DNA from: Lotus japonicus
Lineage: Eukaryota; Streptophyta; Magnoliopsida; Fabales; Fabaceae
Assembly: GCF_012489685.1 (NCBI RefSeq)
Contig: NC_080041.1
Span: 37,065,780 to 37,129,779 of the forward strand
Direction: 5' to 3'
DNA: 64,000 bases
This document shows positions 30,201 to 36,857 of this stretch, piece by piece (position 1 is the stretch's first letter; each line of letters starts with the position of its first letter). The notes under the pieces are model-generated. The model ran no database searches, was not told the origin of the DNA, and worked only from the letters and a program-made list of their open reading frames with translations. The position numbers were made by a program, and so were the translations under genes.

Positions 30201-32647
30201 TGGAAACAGAGTTTGGAACCGTAGAGTGGACAATAAATTGTACCAATGGTGGAGTTGGAATAAATAGGAAAGAGGGAGAGTTAGTGCTGCGGTGCCTTTG
30301 ATTTGGTTGGGAATTTTAGTAGGGGAGTTGATATTACCACCCACCCCAACCCAATTCCCACCCCCTTTAAAGTAATATTTCCCTAAAATTCCCTTTCTTC
30401 GTTGTTTACTGAGTTATAAAAACCCGGTACACCTTTATGTTTTTACCGTACCGGGATTTAAAACTCGGTATGTATAAAGGCTCATTTGCTTTCAGGTTCT
30501 TGTATCCGGGACAGCTTTTGGAAAAATATACTCTGGGAGTTCCGGAATATGATTCCAGATTTTAAAAAACCCGGTATTACACATTAATGTAACTGGGTTT
30601 GAAACTGGAGTTCCTGGAATAGGAACCCCATCGATACCATGAATTGTAAAACCCGATATTGTGTGTCAACAATACCGGGTTTTTGAAGTCGGTATTGTTT
30701 AGGGATGACACTATCATTTTTAACTTACCGAGTTTGGGAACCCGGAATTTAAACATATGATGAGTATTTGACATACTGGGTTTTAGAACCCAGTAGCCTT
30801 TTAAACATTTCTTCCCTAAACTACTGTTATTAAATGGCGTAAGTCAATTAACACACCTGGATAGTGGAGATCGAAGTGTAAGGGGCATGAGAATGTGGAA
30901 GAGGAGAGGAGGGGTAGTTTTGGAATTTTAAAAAGGTGGGTGTGAATTGGGATGCCGGGGTTGGGAATATCAGCTCCCTTTTTGTAGTGGGAGAGCCCTG
31001 GCTCTGGAAGGGTCTTTTTCTGATTTCTTTCTGTATTCCATCTCAATATTTGTTCTTGAATCAATTTGATACTGAGTTGGGACTGAGTTTATTTTGATTA
31101 AACTTTCTATCTAGTTTCTATTGATTCTAATCCTGTTCTACAGTTATCTACTTAATTTTTGTTAGTTGACAAAGAATTGGCTTACATAGCATTGAGGCTT
31201 ATACTACCTCCGGTCCTATTTATAAGAACCACAAAACTAATTCACAGTTTAAGAAATCTAGTTAGAGTAGTTATGTGTAATAAATTTGTTCTCAATTGAT
31301 ATTGAACTTCCAAAATTGTCCTTAACTCACTTTTCTTAATTTTTATGCATTATTAATGCTTAAAAAAGTGAAAAGAGATTAAGTTCAATTAAATAATGGT
31401 ATTCTTGTCAAAAAGTAATTAATGCACCACCAACTCCAAGTTGGTTCTTATAAAAAGGACCAAAGTAAACCTGTTATTTAGTTCTTATAAATAGGATGAG
31501 AGGTATTCTTTACAAAGGGAATTAAATTCTTTCCTAGTGTTTATATAGCTGTAATCTGTTCTTAAAGCACTATGAAATGGAGGAAACGAAGTTCTGACTG
31601 AATAAAGCTTTTGGCACTATCAACAAACCTGAGTTTCGAAAATTTGCTTCGAACGATAGCAATCTGATTTTGCTGCCTAGTCTCCTTGCTCCAAGCCTCC
31701 AACCTCTTGTGTCTATGACTAATTCGTCAATTTCCTTTCTATATCAATTATGTTATGTGGATGAATTTCCTTATTTCTCTCGTCTTTATTTTCATTTGTG
31801 CAAGGGTAGAGTGGTAGAATAGAGGGGTGTCAAAGTAGTAAGGACTAGTGAAAGTAGTTAGTTACTTTGAGGTATCAGTTAGATAAACAAGGGGAAAATT
31901 GATAGAATTATAGAAAGATTCATTCAAAGGATTTAGAATGTTGTATGAAAATGGAAACCTTTTGTTTGAGGTTTTTTTTTTATAGGCTAATGTTCGTTGT
32001 TAATTGTTAGTAAATTAGTTCCTTCGCTAGGATTTGAACCCTGACTTTCACCCTGCAAATCCCTTCATTTCCCTTAGCTCACCCAGTGAGCTACCCTCCC
32101 CCCCCCGTCTCCCCCCCTCCCTCATTTTGTTTAAGGGTAAACCGTGAGAGTAATCTTTCTAATCATTCAATAACATTGTTCTTTCCTTTGATTGTATTAA
32201 TTTTATTTGCTCTTTCCTGGGTTTCTACCAAATTGACAAATTACTTGGGTATGGAAAGTTTAACTAGAGATTCAAATGAGTATGTTGCCGCCAGAGTGCA
32301 TACGAGTACTTCATTAGCAAATATGTTGAATACTAGAGAATCTGGTTCACCTTTTAAGCAGGGTATCAGGTCTGAAGCATGGATAAATGATGTGATAATA
32401 GTGGAAAGCAAACTTTTTTTTTTTGATAAGCTCGAGAGCAAACTTTCTTTAGCATATTTCTTTTGCCCACTATTTAATTTTTTTTCTAGGTTGTTGTCAG
32501 GTTTATTTTGATTGTCAATAAATACCTTGTTGCCTGTATATATTACTTAAGTAATTGTTTAATCGCTTGCAGGAAATGAAACTTATTTTAGTTTCCGACT
32601 GTTACATTGGATTTGAACAAGAACACTCCATTGGGGAACTTGTTTGA
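258..32647 (+). CDS. DEXH14: ASCC3/Slh1-type DExH-box RNA helicase (DExH14-like), 3' part, 31 exons
   Basis: Ski2-like ATP-dependent RNA helicase with two tandem cassettes; the yeast/human homologues (Slh1/ASCC3) split collided ribosomes in ribosome quality control. Exons read by hand: 258-323, 417-539, 668-817, 1348-1560, 1915-2070, 2155-2379, 2460-2561, 2667-2747, 3140-3220, 8065-8268, 8362-8478, 8564-8686, 12230-12319, 12401-12526, 12640-12702, 15202-15290, 15434-15524, 16011-16160, 16243-16434, 16543-16608, 17499-17654, 17743-17886, 19412-19479, 19581-19746, 19837-19899, 26547-26642, 26753-26920, 27707-27877, 29224-29361, 29447-29578, 32573-32647. All junctions keep frame, giving about 1294 residues with no stop, roughly the C-terminal 60% of a family usually near 2100-2200 aa. 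The 5' part lies left of the window. DExH12/13 (BRR2) was the alternative, but the second cassette has active-type motifs (PTGSGKT, DEIH) and ASCC3-like wording ([17 protein letters not shown]). Two introns have GC donors; several are enlarged by transposons. Confidence 0.93.
2877..3050. mobile_element. Short hAT-type MITE in helicase intron 8
   Basis: 174-bp insert beginning CAGTGTTATC and ending AACAACGCTG, so terminal inverted repeats match CAG(C/T)GTT. Flanks are ATGCGAAT and ATGCGTGT, a degenerate 8-bp target duplication. The interior is rich in CCGCCATGG-type palindromes. The ends resemble the larger hAT element at 22114-22700. GT-rich microsatellites lie on both sides (about 2811-2835 and 3061-3096). 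Confidence 0.7.
3740..4010 (+). repeat. LTR-like remnant in intron 9
   Basis: Contains repeated CAGCTGT/TTAGTACAGCTG words, a TATA-like TTATAAATACC near 3895 and a CT microsatellite (3959-3988), as in a short copia LTR with its promoter and leader. No matching partner LTR or target duplication was found, so the call is weak. The stretch 3290-3740 before it is AT-rich with nothing recognisable. Confidence 0.35.
4380..5462 (-). mobile_element. TRIM-type LTR fragments, antisense, interrupted by a solo LTR
   Basis: Several copies of one short LTR family in minus orientation. Read on the minus strand, the piece 5341-5461 begins TGTTGAGAAGTCCCACATTG and is followed at about 5325-5340 by a tRNA-Met primer site (GGTATCAGAGCC). 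Related LTR pieces lie at 4390-4500 and 4880-4918. No coding capacity is present, as expected for TRIMs. The internal region is split by the solo LTR at 5000-5305. GA-rich microsatellite at 4637-4665. Confidence 0.6.
5000..5305 (+). mobile_element. Solo copia-type LTR (family B), TSD GTCTC
   Basis: 306-bp unit ending TTCTCTAACA, flanked by GTCTC at 4995-4999 and 5306-5310. It contains a TATA-like CTATATAAGG near 5211. A nearly identical copy lies at 23877-24180, where it is followed by a primer-binding site, which shows that this is a true LTR. No internal region remains here, so it is a recombination-derived solo LTR. Confidence 0.85.
5488..7330 (-). pseudogene. Copia reverse transcriptase fragments in three tandem copies
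   Basis: About 470 bp of copia pol, antisense, present as copies starting near 5488, 5967 and 7010. The third reads on the minus strand (7327 to 7139) as [20 protein letters not shown], then [20 protein letters not shown], matching the copia RT core between motif DV..AFLNG and [10 protein letters not shown]. Frameshifts and substitutions make it inactive. The second copy is split by a TRIM at 6131-6735. Confidence 0.75.
6131..6735 (-). mobile_element. 605-bp TRIM retrotransposon, TSD AGTAT
   Basis: Two LTRs of about 150 bp (6131-6279 and 6589-6735), both TGTTAGAAATCC at the left end, flanked by AGTAT at 6126-6130 and 6736-6740. On the minus strand the 5' LTR is followed directly by the primer site TGGTATCAGAGCT (6576-6588); a purine tract (TTGAGGGGGAG) precedes the other LTR. 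The internal part of about 300 bp is A-rich and non-coding. The unfilled site is visible in the paralogous copy near 5645. Confidence 0.92.
7331..8064. other. End of intron 9, no recognisable feature
   Basis: AT-rich intronic sequence with two short direct repeats of TTTAAACTTTAGGAGTT (near 7731 and 7817). No coding frame, no terminal repeats. Confidence 0.5.
8065..12702 (+). CDS. DEXH14: Helicase exons 10-15: end of Sec63-1 and RecA1 of cassette 2
   Basis: Visible residues 400-640. Exon 10 finishes the first Sec63 domain ([20 protein letters not shown]). Exon 11 carries the linker and Q-like region (FNPIQTQ). Exon 12 holds Walker A (GAPTGSGKT), exon 13 motif Ia ([11 protein letters not shown]), exon 14 the TPEKWD motif and exon 15 the Walker B box DEIH ([19 protein letters not shown]). 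An intact Walker A and DEIH suggest the second cassette can bind and hydrolyse ATP, unlike the degenerate second cassette of BRR2. Intron 12 (8687-12229) is interrupted by an antisense LTR element. Confidence 0.94.
8795..11767 (-). mobile_element. Non-autonomous LTR retroelement, antisense in intron 12
   Basis: Direct repeats 8795-9193 and 11383-11767 begin TGTTAGGT and end GGTCCGCA. On the minus strand the LTR at 11383-11767 is 5', followed at 11371-11382 by TTTGGTGTCAGAGC, a tRNA-Met-type primer site; a purine tract (GGCAAGGGAGAGATGA) sits just before the other LTR at 9194. The 2.2-kb interior has only a gag-like start (11049-11381, minus) and no protease, RT or integrase. The LTRs differ at many sites, so the insertion is old. 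A clear target duplication was not found (TATCA on the left; TATCA occurs 8 bases past the right end). Confidence 0.8.
11049..11381 (-). pseudogene. Gag-like N-terminal ORF of the intron-12 element
   Basis: 110-codon minus-strand ORF directly after the primer site. It contains [13 protein letters not shown], an acidic stretch and an arginine-rich segment [19 protein letters not shown], typical of the start of gypsy-type gag proteins. It has no CCHC knuckle and is not followed by pol. Probably a non-functional gag remnant; the family assignment is inference. Confidence 0.5.
12703..14189. other. Intron 15, first part: degenerate repeats
   Basis: AT-rich intron. 12830-12930 resembles 11870-11960 (both near TATAAACTATTTATG...CTTAACTTTTGGGA), probably fragments of one repeat. 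13050-13160 has TTAGTTAG-rich LTR-like sequence; a G-run lies near 13466. No intact frame. Confidence 0.4.
14190..14822 (-). pseudogene. Peroxiredoxin IIE-like gene fragment inside helicase intron 15
   Basis: Minus-strand reading gives [20 protein letters not shown], then [11 protein letters not shown], which matches the N-terminal part of plastid type-II peroxiredoxin, preceded by serine/proline-rich sequence that could derive from a transit peptide. After a few codons, in another frame, it reads LAEDGVV, NLEEG and FTFSGA, the C-terminal end of the same enzyme, with a terminal ILK-L and stop near 14210. The middle, including the catalytic PGAFTPTC region, is deleted and there is at least one frameshift. 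No intron is visible. It is a broken copy antisense to the helicase, perhaps a retrocopy or transposon-captured fragment. Confidence 0.7.
14823..15201. other. Intron 15, last part
   Basis: AT-rich intronic DNA before exon 16 (acceptor AG at 15200-15201). 14980-15115 has words seen in plant MITE-like repeats (ACGAAAACC, GGACCAAAAAC), but no paired ends were found. Confidence 0.4.
15202..17886 (+). CDS. DEXH14: Helicase exons 16-22: RecA2 of cassette 2 and winged helix
   Basis: Visible residues 641-936. Exons 16/17 share a split glycine codon and carry motif III (GLSTALAN). Exon 18 has motif IV ([12 protein letters not shown]), exon 19 the HHAGL motif, exon 20 motif V ([13 protein letters not shown]), exon 21 motif VI ([11 protein letters not shown]) and exon 22 the winged-helix start ([12 protein letters not shown]). 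Exon 17 ends CAG|GCAAGT and exon 19 ends CAG|GCACAC, so introns 17 and 19 start with GC. The coding sequence on both sides is continuous with the family, so these are not misplaced boundaries. Confidence 0.93.
15525..16010 (+). promoter_or_regulatory. GC-AG intron 17
   Basis: Exon 17 ends with CAG and the intron begins GCAAGT at 15525. CAG|GCAAGT is the consensus of plant GC-AG introns, which need a near-perfect match to U1 snRNA. The acceptor is TTATAG at 16010. Confidence 0.85.
15670..16101 (+). repeat. Tandem duplication carrying a truncated decoy copy of exon 18
   Basis: Units 15670-15882 and 15883-16101 are similar along their length. Each contains intron sequence, a splice acceptor and the start of exon 18. 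In the first unit the acceptor TTCTAG (15782-15787) is followed by a copy of about 90 bases of the exon ([12 protein letters not shown] in the helicase frame) that then runs into the intron part of unit two. It has no donor site. The true exon is 16011-16160. Confidence 0.85.
16435..16542 (+). promoter_or_regulatory. GC-AG intron 19 with a weak donor
   Basis: Exon 19 ends ...AAGATTCAG (KIQ) and continues GCACAC; exon 20 begins ATATTGGTATGT (ILVC). The protein is continuous across the junction as in the family, so the donor must be GC at 16435-16436. Unlike intron 17 it lacks the AAGT part of the consensus. Reading through would give AHIII and a stop at once. Confidence 0.75.
18258..18540 (+). 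repeat. Possible LINE 3' end in intron 22
   Basis: G/T-rich stretch with repeated TTTTGCTGG, GTTGTCC and TTTGGG words, then TTGTATTCTTTCC and an A-run followed by TATATA and ATCT repeats. Plant L1 3' ends look like this, but no ORF2 sequence is present. The rest of intron 22 (17887-19411) is AT-rich without recognised features. Confidence 0.35.
19412..32647 (+). CDS. DEXH14: Helicase exons 23-31: second Sec63 domain and C-terminus
   Basis: Visible residues 937-1294. Exons 23/24 share a split serine codon (68 + 166 nt). Exon 24 reads [19 protein letters not shown], then [20 protein letters not shown]; exons 25-31 complete the Sec63 helical bundle, helix-hairpin-helix and Ig-like region ([82 protein letters not shown]). 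The stop TGA is at 32645-32647, where the family normally ends, so the C-terminus is not truncated. Introns 25 (6.6 kb) and 30 (3.0 kb) contain nested repeats. No AATAAA is evident between the stop and the Mutator-like element at 32740. Confidence 0.92.
20301..20565. mobile_element. Inner Stowaway MITE 1
   Basis: 265 bp with inverted ends CTTCCTCCATTCC and GGAACGGAGGGAG and TA at 20299-20300 and 20566-20567. Sits inside the outer MITE. Confidence 0.8.
20668..20963. mobile_element. Inner Stowaway MITE 2
   Basis: 296 bp with inverted ends CTCCCTCCGTTCC and GGAACGGAGGGAG and TA at 20666-20667 and 20964-20965. Its ends match each other better than those of the outer element. Confidence 0.85.
21140..21956. 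other. Copia LTR/primer-site remnant and AT-rich intron
   Basis: At about 21207-21222 ATGGTATCAAGAGCTTA looks like a copia primer-binding site following a short LTR end; no matching second LTR was seen. 21330-21400 has three short copies of GAAATCGGTAGGAT. The rest is AT-rich with no frame. Confidence 0.4.
22114..22700. mobile_element. Non-autonomous hAT element, TSD GTGGAGAC
   Basis: 587 bp starting CAGTGTTGTTAATGG and ending CTATTGACAACACTG, flanked by the perfect 8-bp duplication GTGGAGAC (22106-22113 and 22701-22708). TIR zones are very CG-rich (GCGGC, CGCTA words) in an AT-rich locus. Inside are two related segments of about 75 bp with GGGGCATTTTGGGGTTTT (near 22371 and 22489). No transposase is encoded. 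Confidence 0.92.
22883..23965 (+). CDS. Copia-type Gag protein, intact, of the chimeric element
   Basis: 360 codons from ATG 22883. Residues about 25-220 form a copia gag core ([20 protein letters not shown] near the start, then [20 protein letters not shown]); 230-290 is Pro/Gln/Ala-rich; then [10 protein letters not shown] and a CCHC knuckle [15 protein letters not shown] with spacing C-X2-C-X4-H-X4-C. The last 30 or so residues are read from the adjoining family-B LTR and are not gag. Gag would form the capsid and bind RNA; without pol the element depends on others. An open frame next to identical LTRs fits recent transposition. Confidence 0.88.
   Translation: MAMESSPSSLPTPSSTNSLSQAFSHKLSIKLDDSNFYSWKQQVEGVIRSHKLQKFVQDPPQIPVKFLTEEDRIMENVNPEFSDWEQQDSFLFTWLLSTLSPSILPNVIQCVHSWQIWEEIHSFFNAKSRAQSTQLRNELKNITKGTKTASEFLQRIKTIVNTLASIGEPVTFRDHLEAIFDGLSEEYSALMTVIYNQTTYYSISEVEAMVISHEARFDRMRKKQQAETTPAVFLAQAQNPPSSSTAPAPPPQALWTQPTPAPPSPAPQPPATSVASSQPLDGTVASGYESRDEQNRNFGGYGRGRGRGRGRNVQCTYCNKWGHDTASCWSRLRVNRKVRDMKISPMCTCVCASWNVSWTH
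23877..24180 (+). repeat. Family-B LTR inside the chimeric element
   Basis: 304 bp nearly identical to the solo LTR 5000-5305 but lacking its first two bases; one clear difference seen (TTTAACCAATTC for TTTAGCCAATTC). Followed directly by a primer site. No target duplication of its own, so it did not insert here separately. Confidence 0.85.
25000..26210 (+). pseudogene. Degenerate copia gag with a tandemly duplicated 3' part
   Basis: 25130-25480 reads, with stops, like a copia gag ([24 protein letters not shown]). 25535-25880 and 25881-26207 are direct repeats, each with [17 protein letters not shown] wording, a Gly-rich stretch and an A-rich tail of AAATA repeats. Several stops and frameshifts; not functional. 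24860-25130 before it is rich in ACCGGTT words without a clear class. Confidence 0.6.
27275..27440 (-). repeat. TRIM LTR remnant in intron 27
   Basis: Resembles the minus-strand TRIM LTRs at 4390-5461 (CTAACTCAACAAAGCTTGCTC, TTGGCCGTATCTTTAGTTGA), with a decayed primer site (GACTTCGATATCAT) on the left. Followed by CT, AT and CA microsatellites at 27575-27650. Confidence 0.5.
27878..29223. other. Intron 28, no recognisable element
   Basis: AT-rich intron with a run of 15 or more G at about 27986-28001, possibly unstable. No paired repeats or coding frame. Confidence 0.5.
29768..30216. repeat. Two-copy tandem repeat in intron 30
   Basis: Units 29768-29986 and 29987-30216 share almost their whole length, including ATCCCAAATAGGCATGAAAA and GAGAGTTAGTAGTGGGGGAT. 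The second has a short insertion (ACTACAAGGTGA) near 30090. Non-coding. Confidence 0.8.
30322..30980. mobile_element. TIR element with internal CCGGGTT/AACCCGG repeats
   Basis: Left end GGGGAGTTGATATTACC...CCCAATTCCCACC and right end, inverted, GGGAGCTGATATTCCC...CCCAATTCACACC form inverted repeats of about 70 bp. The middle is made of repeated quasi-palindromes (AACCCGGTAT ... ATACCGGGTTT). Superfamily unknown; no clear target duplication. Similar CCGGG-rich units occur at 47395-47900. Confidence 0.55.
31204..31503. mobile_element. Stowaway-like MITE in intron 30
   Basis: Left CTACCTCCGGTCCTATTTAT and inverted right end CCTCTCATCCTATTTATAAG, TA flanks at 31202-31203 and 31504-31505. 300 bp, non-coding. 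Confidence 0.75.
31971..32098 (-). repeat. SINE-like tRNA-derived sequence in intron 30
   Basis: On the minus strand it reads TAGCTCACTGGGTGAGC (A-box type, 32074-32093) and, about 40 bases on, GGGTTCAAATCCTAG (B-box type, near 32027-32041), then unrelated sequence and an A-run (T-run 31971-31982 on plus). This order is that of plant SINEs. Target duplications not identified. Confidence 0.5.
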
Positions 32648-32905
32648 TATCAGCCAATAACAGAGCTTAGTAGAAAATGTTCGATTCGAGAAGACTTTTA
32701 TTCTTTGTTGATCGGCGTGGTGTAAGTGCAAAAATTAATGGCTTAAAAGCATTTCTTGCCCCTGATGTATCATGTTTGTGCAAAAGACACCCCTCCGTCA
32801 CTCTGACGTTAAAAAATTAACGGAAGGGGCTGATGTGGATTTTTTTTATTTCTTGGAAATGCCACGTGGAAATTACGTTTTAAATTAGGAAAAAATTGTG
32901 AGGGA

Positions 32906-32959
32906 GATTCGAACCCAAGCCTCAAAAGTGGCAAAACCAGAACCTAACCATGTGAGCTA
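32906..32959 (-). other. tRNA-like A and B boxes in the left Mutator TIR
   Basis: Minus strand: TAGCTCACATGGTTAGG (32943-32959, A-box type) then GGGTTCGAATCT (32906-32917, B-box type), with tRNA-like spacing. The mirror copy is at 34085-34140. Confidence 0.6.
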
Positions 32960-34084
32960 CATAGAGACTTGTAATATTTATCAACACAATTTTATTTATA
33001 CCATTTATTTCTTCACAAAATTCTTCTCCTTCCCCTTTCACACTACTATCTCTCCTCCCCCATTACATTTAACAACCAAATTACCGAAGCAAAATGAAGC
33101 AACCCAGCAAAGCAAAAAGGGTGAGAGAAAGTGGTTCAAATACTACAGAAGGAACCATGTGATAGCTAGCTATAAGGAAATTCATCAAAAGAACAAAAGA
33201 ATGATTAGGTACAGCGTATGAACTTTTCAGATTAAATTGATGCATAGCCAAATGATGCTCGGAACCACCCGTTGCAATTTTTCACCTCTTCATCTGTCCA
33301 GTAATCCCCATCAATCAAGGAGAGACGCCTCTTCAATTCATCCTTTATCCTAAATCTGGGCAGGGATCAAAATCCATACCCTTTATGTTAAATTTGGGCA
33401 TAGAGATCAAAATAACCAATTTCAACCCCCTAGTGGCCAATTTGAAGCTCATGGTAAGAAAATATCTTCAAATTCAACACAGGAACAAACCCATCTTCCT
33501 CCAACACCCTTCTTCTTCAACCTCCTCCTCTTACCAACACCAACAACGTCATCACCACCGCACTCAAAACCACAACAACAAAAGCCAAAACCTTATGACT
33601 CGATCCATTCCGCACAAACCATCCCTTTCATCCAGATCTGCGAAACCCTCACTTTGATCACACGTTCCTTAACACCGATAGCCTACAGAATAGACACCGG
33701 AACCCCACCCATCACCATCGACAAGCTCGAAACCCGCGACGCAGTCGCAGAGCCTCGACATCTCGCATAGCCTTGACACCTCAACCCCCTGGCTGATCCG
33801 TTTCGAATCCGGACATGGCGGCGGAGCGGGGCTTGGCGTCGACGGCGTAGGGTTTGCCAATGACGTTGTGTCCACTTCTCCAAGTCTTCTTAATCCTACC
33901 AAGGTTTTGTTTCAGAAAGCTTCACATACGGTGTTTAGATTTCGTTTTTGACCTTCAAATTCTAATCGCAACTGCTGAAACCCCATTTTTTTATCCCATC
34001 AATTTTGGTGATTTTTAGAAGAATTTTGTGAAGAAATAAATGGTATAAATAAAATTGTGTTGATAAATATTACAAGTCTCTATG

Positions 34085-34140
34085 TAGCTCACATGGTTAG
34101 GTTCTGGTTTTGCCACTTTTGAGGCTTGGGTTCGAATCTC
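34085..34140 (+). other. tRNA-like A and B boxes in the right Mutator TIR
   Basis: Plus strand: TAGCTCACATGGTTAGG (34085-34101) and GGGTTCGAATCTC (34128-34140). Spacing of about 30 bases as in tRNA genes. The acceptor stem is not evident, so this is tRNA-derived rather than a working tRNA gene. Confidence 0.6.
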
Positions 34141-34297
34141 CCTCACAATTTTTTCCTAATTTAAAACGTAATTTCCACGTGGCATTTCTAAAAAAAAAAA
34201 AATCCACATCACAAACATAGACAAAAATAGATGGGGGGTGTCTTTTGCACAAACATGATACATCAGGGGCAAGAAATGCTTTTAAGCCAAAATTAAT

Positions 34298-36857
34298 CTA
34301 TAACATTGTAAGTATTACTCATATTTTTCCCCTTTATTGATACTTTGCTTCGTTAGAATTTGGTAACATGATGATAACATTCAAATTTCCTACTATTATA
34401 TAATCATCAATCACTTACAATATGAACATAGACCTAAAAGGCATCCATGAACAAATAAAAGTTCTGAAATAGTTATTTTTAGTGGGAACAATTTAACCAT
34501 CTATTTAAGTGTTTAAGCTGTTTACAAAAAAATTAGGTGTTTATGCTATATCTATATAAGATTGGAATATTTTATAGGAAAATTTAGGGTCGTGTAAACC
34601 AACTTTTACTCACTACATCTTATACTTTCTCTTTTCATCCTTTTTTATTTATTTTATCCTTGTAATATCCACATGCATAAGCTTTCGTATAACGATAAGA
34701 TTTTTTTTCATATCTCAGTAAAATCAACACATAAAGTTCTTGAGTTTTATTCCTACCTTCAATGCTGTAGACAATAGAAATTATTGAAAACATTTAGTTA
34801 TTGCTATCAATAGTCATGATTATTTACTTAATAAAAGTTAATACTAAATTCAAGTAGGATTTAATTTCAAATATTTGATCAAATGGCTAGAATGACAATG
34901 TATAGGAGATGGGGTTAACATGGGTTTTCTTGGGGAATTACTATTATTTTTTGGCTACAAAATCTAAAGCAAAATGGAAACTAAAAACAACTCCAAGCAT
35001 CACTACGATGATATAAGATGATACATCGCTCACTCCATAGAGTTGAGTTACACGCCAAATAAAAGGGATCCTATGCTACATAGAATGGTGGCTCGCTACT
35101 TAGCATGATGGCTCATCGCTTGGGGATCTTTGGGCATGCTTTGATCAAGCATCTCTGGCCTTTGAGTCTTAGACACGCATGAAAGGCGCTCAGATAAAGA
35201 CCGCCCAATTTGGACACTAACCAAGTAGGCCTTTGATTGGGAAGCACCTGACAAGACACTGTGCTTGAAGCATGAAGGTTAAACGTGTCTTAACGGCTCA
35301 CCGTGTTATTATTAAAACATTTGTATTTGCGAATTCTTTATAGGTAAGAAGGGAACTGGAGCTGTTGCTGCTTCGTTATTCAGGACAAACTCTCGGCTGG
35401 CAAGCGCCTATCAGTCCACAAGACTTTGTGCTTGAAGTTTGAGAGCTAAATGTGTCTTAATGGCTCGCCGTGTCGTCTAGAGAACCTCGCTTCATACGCG
35501 TTCCGCCTTTTCCTAACATGTCGAAATGTTTTTTGAAATATCTAAACTACCCTCAAACTCATGCCAACTCTTTCACATCCCATCCTCTCTTTCACACCAT
35601 CCCTTCCCTCCAGCTATCCCTCACACTCTCCTCTCAACTCTCTCATTCTCATTCTAAGTTCCCTTTAGCCACTATTGGCCTATTGCCATCGCCTATGTCC
35701 AGAGGTGATTTGTATTTTGCTTCTGCACGAATCTTGTTCCAAAAATTGACTTGTGTACATTAATAGTTTGGGTTATTGTAGTTCTAGAAAGCAATTTTTT
35801 GAACGTAGAATTTACTTCCAATCGTACAATTCTTATTCCATAAACTTGTCCTTGGAAGCAAGTGAAACCTGAAAGTAGTTTCCGAAACAACTTTCAAAAT
35901 GTGCTCTAGCAAAGAGCAATAGATTTTCGAAATGTGTTCTTTAAAAAGGACATTCCATAATCTCCTGGGAACACAATTCTTTCCCACACATCTTCAAGGT
36001 TTCTACCAAATCAATATCTCAGGGTGAGTTTTGATTCTTATATTTCATTTCCATTCAAGGGTGTTGTTTCAAATTTTTGCTCTGTTTAGTGTGTGTACTT
36101 GATACAAAAACAGGTCCTGGAATTCATGTCTTCAAGTTCTGTCATGCTCACTATATTTCTCTTATATCGTGTCTGTTAAATTATAAACTGCTTGTTTATA
36201 GTTTATATCACAATTAGCCTTACTTTCACACATCCTTGTGAATAGAGATATACCTTTTAGGTTCAATTCTTTTTCTGCATTTAATGTTTATTTGACTTAT
36301 GAGTTCGATTCTATTTTCATATTTTGTAATTTGCAAAAGAATATCAAACATTCTTCATCGTAGTCGAGACAATTACCCACATAATTCATCATCAAGATTA
36401 TTTCCTAAGTGCACAACTTTATTATTTTAAGCCATCCATTTTCAGCATTCATAATTAGTACGTTCACAATTCCTGCATTTTCAAACCTAACCTTAACGTG
36501 ATAATAAAAAAAAATAGACTAATAAATTTGATACGGTTAATTTTTTTTCCCGGAAGCAAAACAGTTTATTGAATTTAGTAAAAAAAAAAACATGAGAACA
36601 ACTTTCTCATGACAGTGGTGAAAAGATACATCCAACCTGCAAACAACTCATTATCTTTAAAAGCTCTAAAATCCTCCCCAAACTAACCTATTGGCTAGTT
36701 ACAATTTATTAAACATCAAAAACAGCAAATCTTGCAGCAGGATTCAAGCTCTTCACACCCGTGAAGCAATATTTCCTTATTCCAAAACTAATAAGAAGCT
36801 TCCACACGGTTATTTTATTCATATTATAGTATTAATATCCATCCGCGCATAGGTAGG
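34298..36857. other. Intergenic space between helicase and GDSL gene
   Basis: AT-rich. 35225-35470 contains two related segments (AAGACACTGTGCTTGAAGC ... TGTCTTAACGGCTC and the copy at 35415-35470), perhaps a decayed repeat. No gene recognised; the short frames at 35470-35890 resemble nothing known. Confidence 0.5.

Larger units (their letters stand above)
32740..34288. mobile_element. Non-autonomous Mutator-like element, 9-bp TSD, next to helicase stop
   Basis: 1549 bp with long inverted repeats, left 32740-33027 and right 34018-34288, ends GGCTTAAAAGCATTTCTTGC. Flanks AAAATTAAT at 32731-32739 and 34289-34297 are a perfect 9-bp duplication, the mark of Mutator-like elements. The interior (33030-34015) has no transposase; 33480-33920 is CG-richer than its surroundings and could be captured host DNA (Pack-MULE type), though I did not recognise the source. 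It starts 92 bp after the helicase stop, in its probable 3' UTR. Confidence 0.92.

Noticed and set aside
258..32647. BRR2-type spliceosomal helicase as the identity
   Set aside because: The second cassette has intact PTGSGKT and DEIH and its wording follows ASCC3/Slh1, not the degenerate BRR2 second cassette.
33385..33902. Protein gene inside the Mutator-like element
   Set aside because: Short overlapping frames on both strands, no domain, no splice pattern; at most captured debris.
32906..34140. Genuine tRNA genes
   Set aside because: Only A- and B-box-like motifs are present; no acceptor stem pairing or clear anticodon arm.
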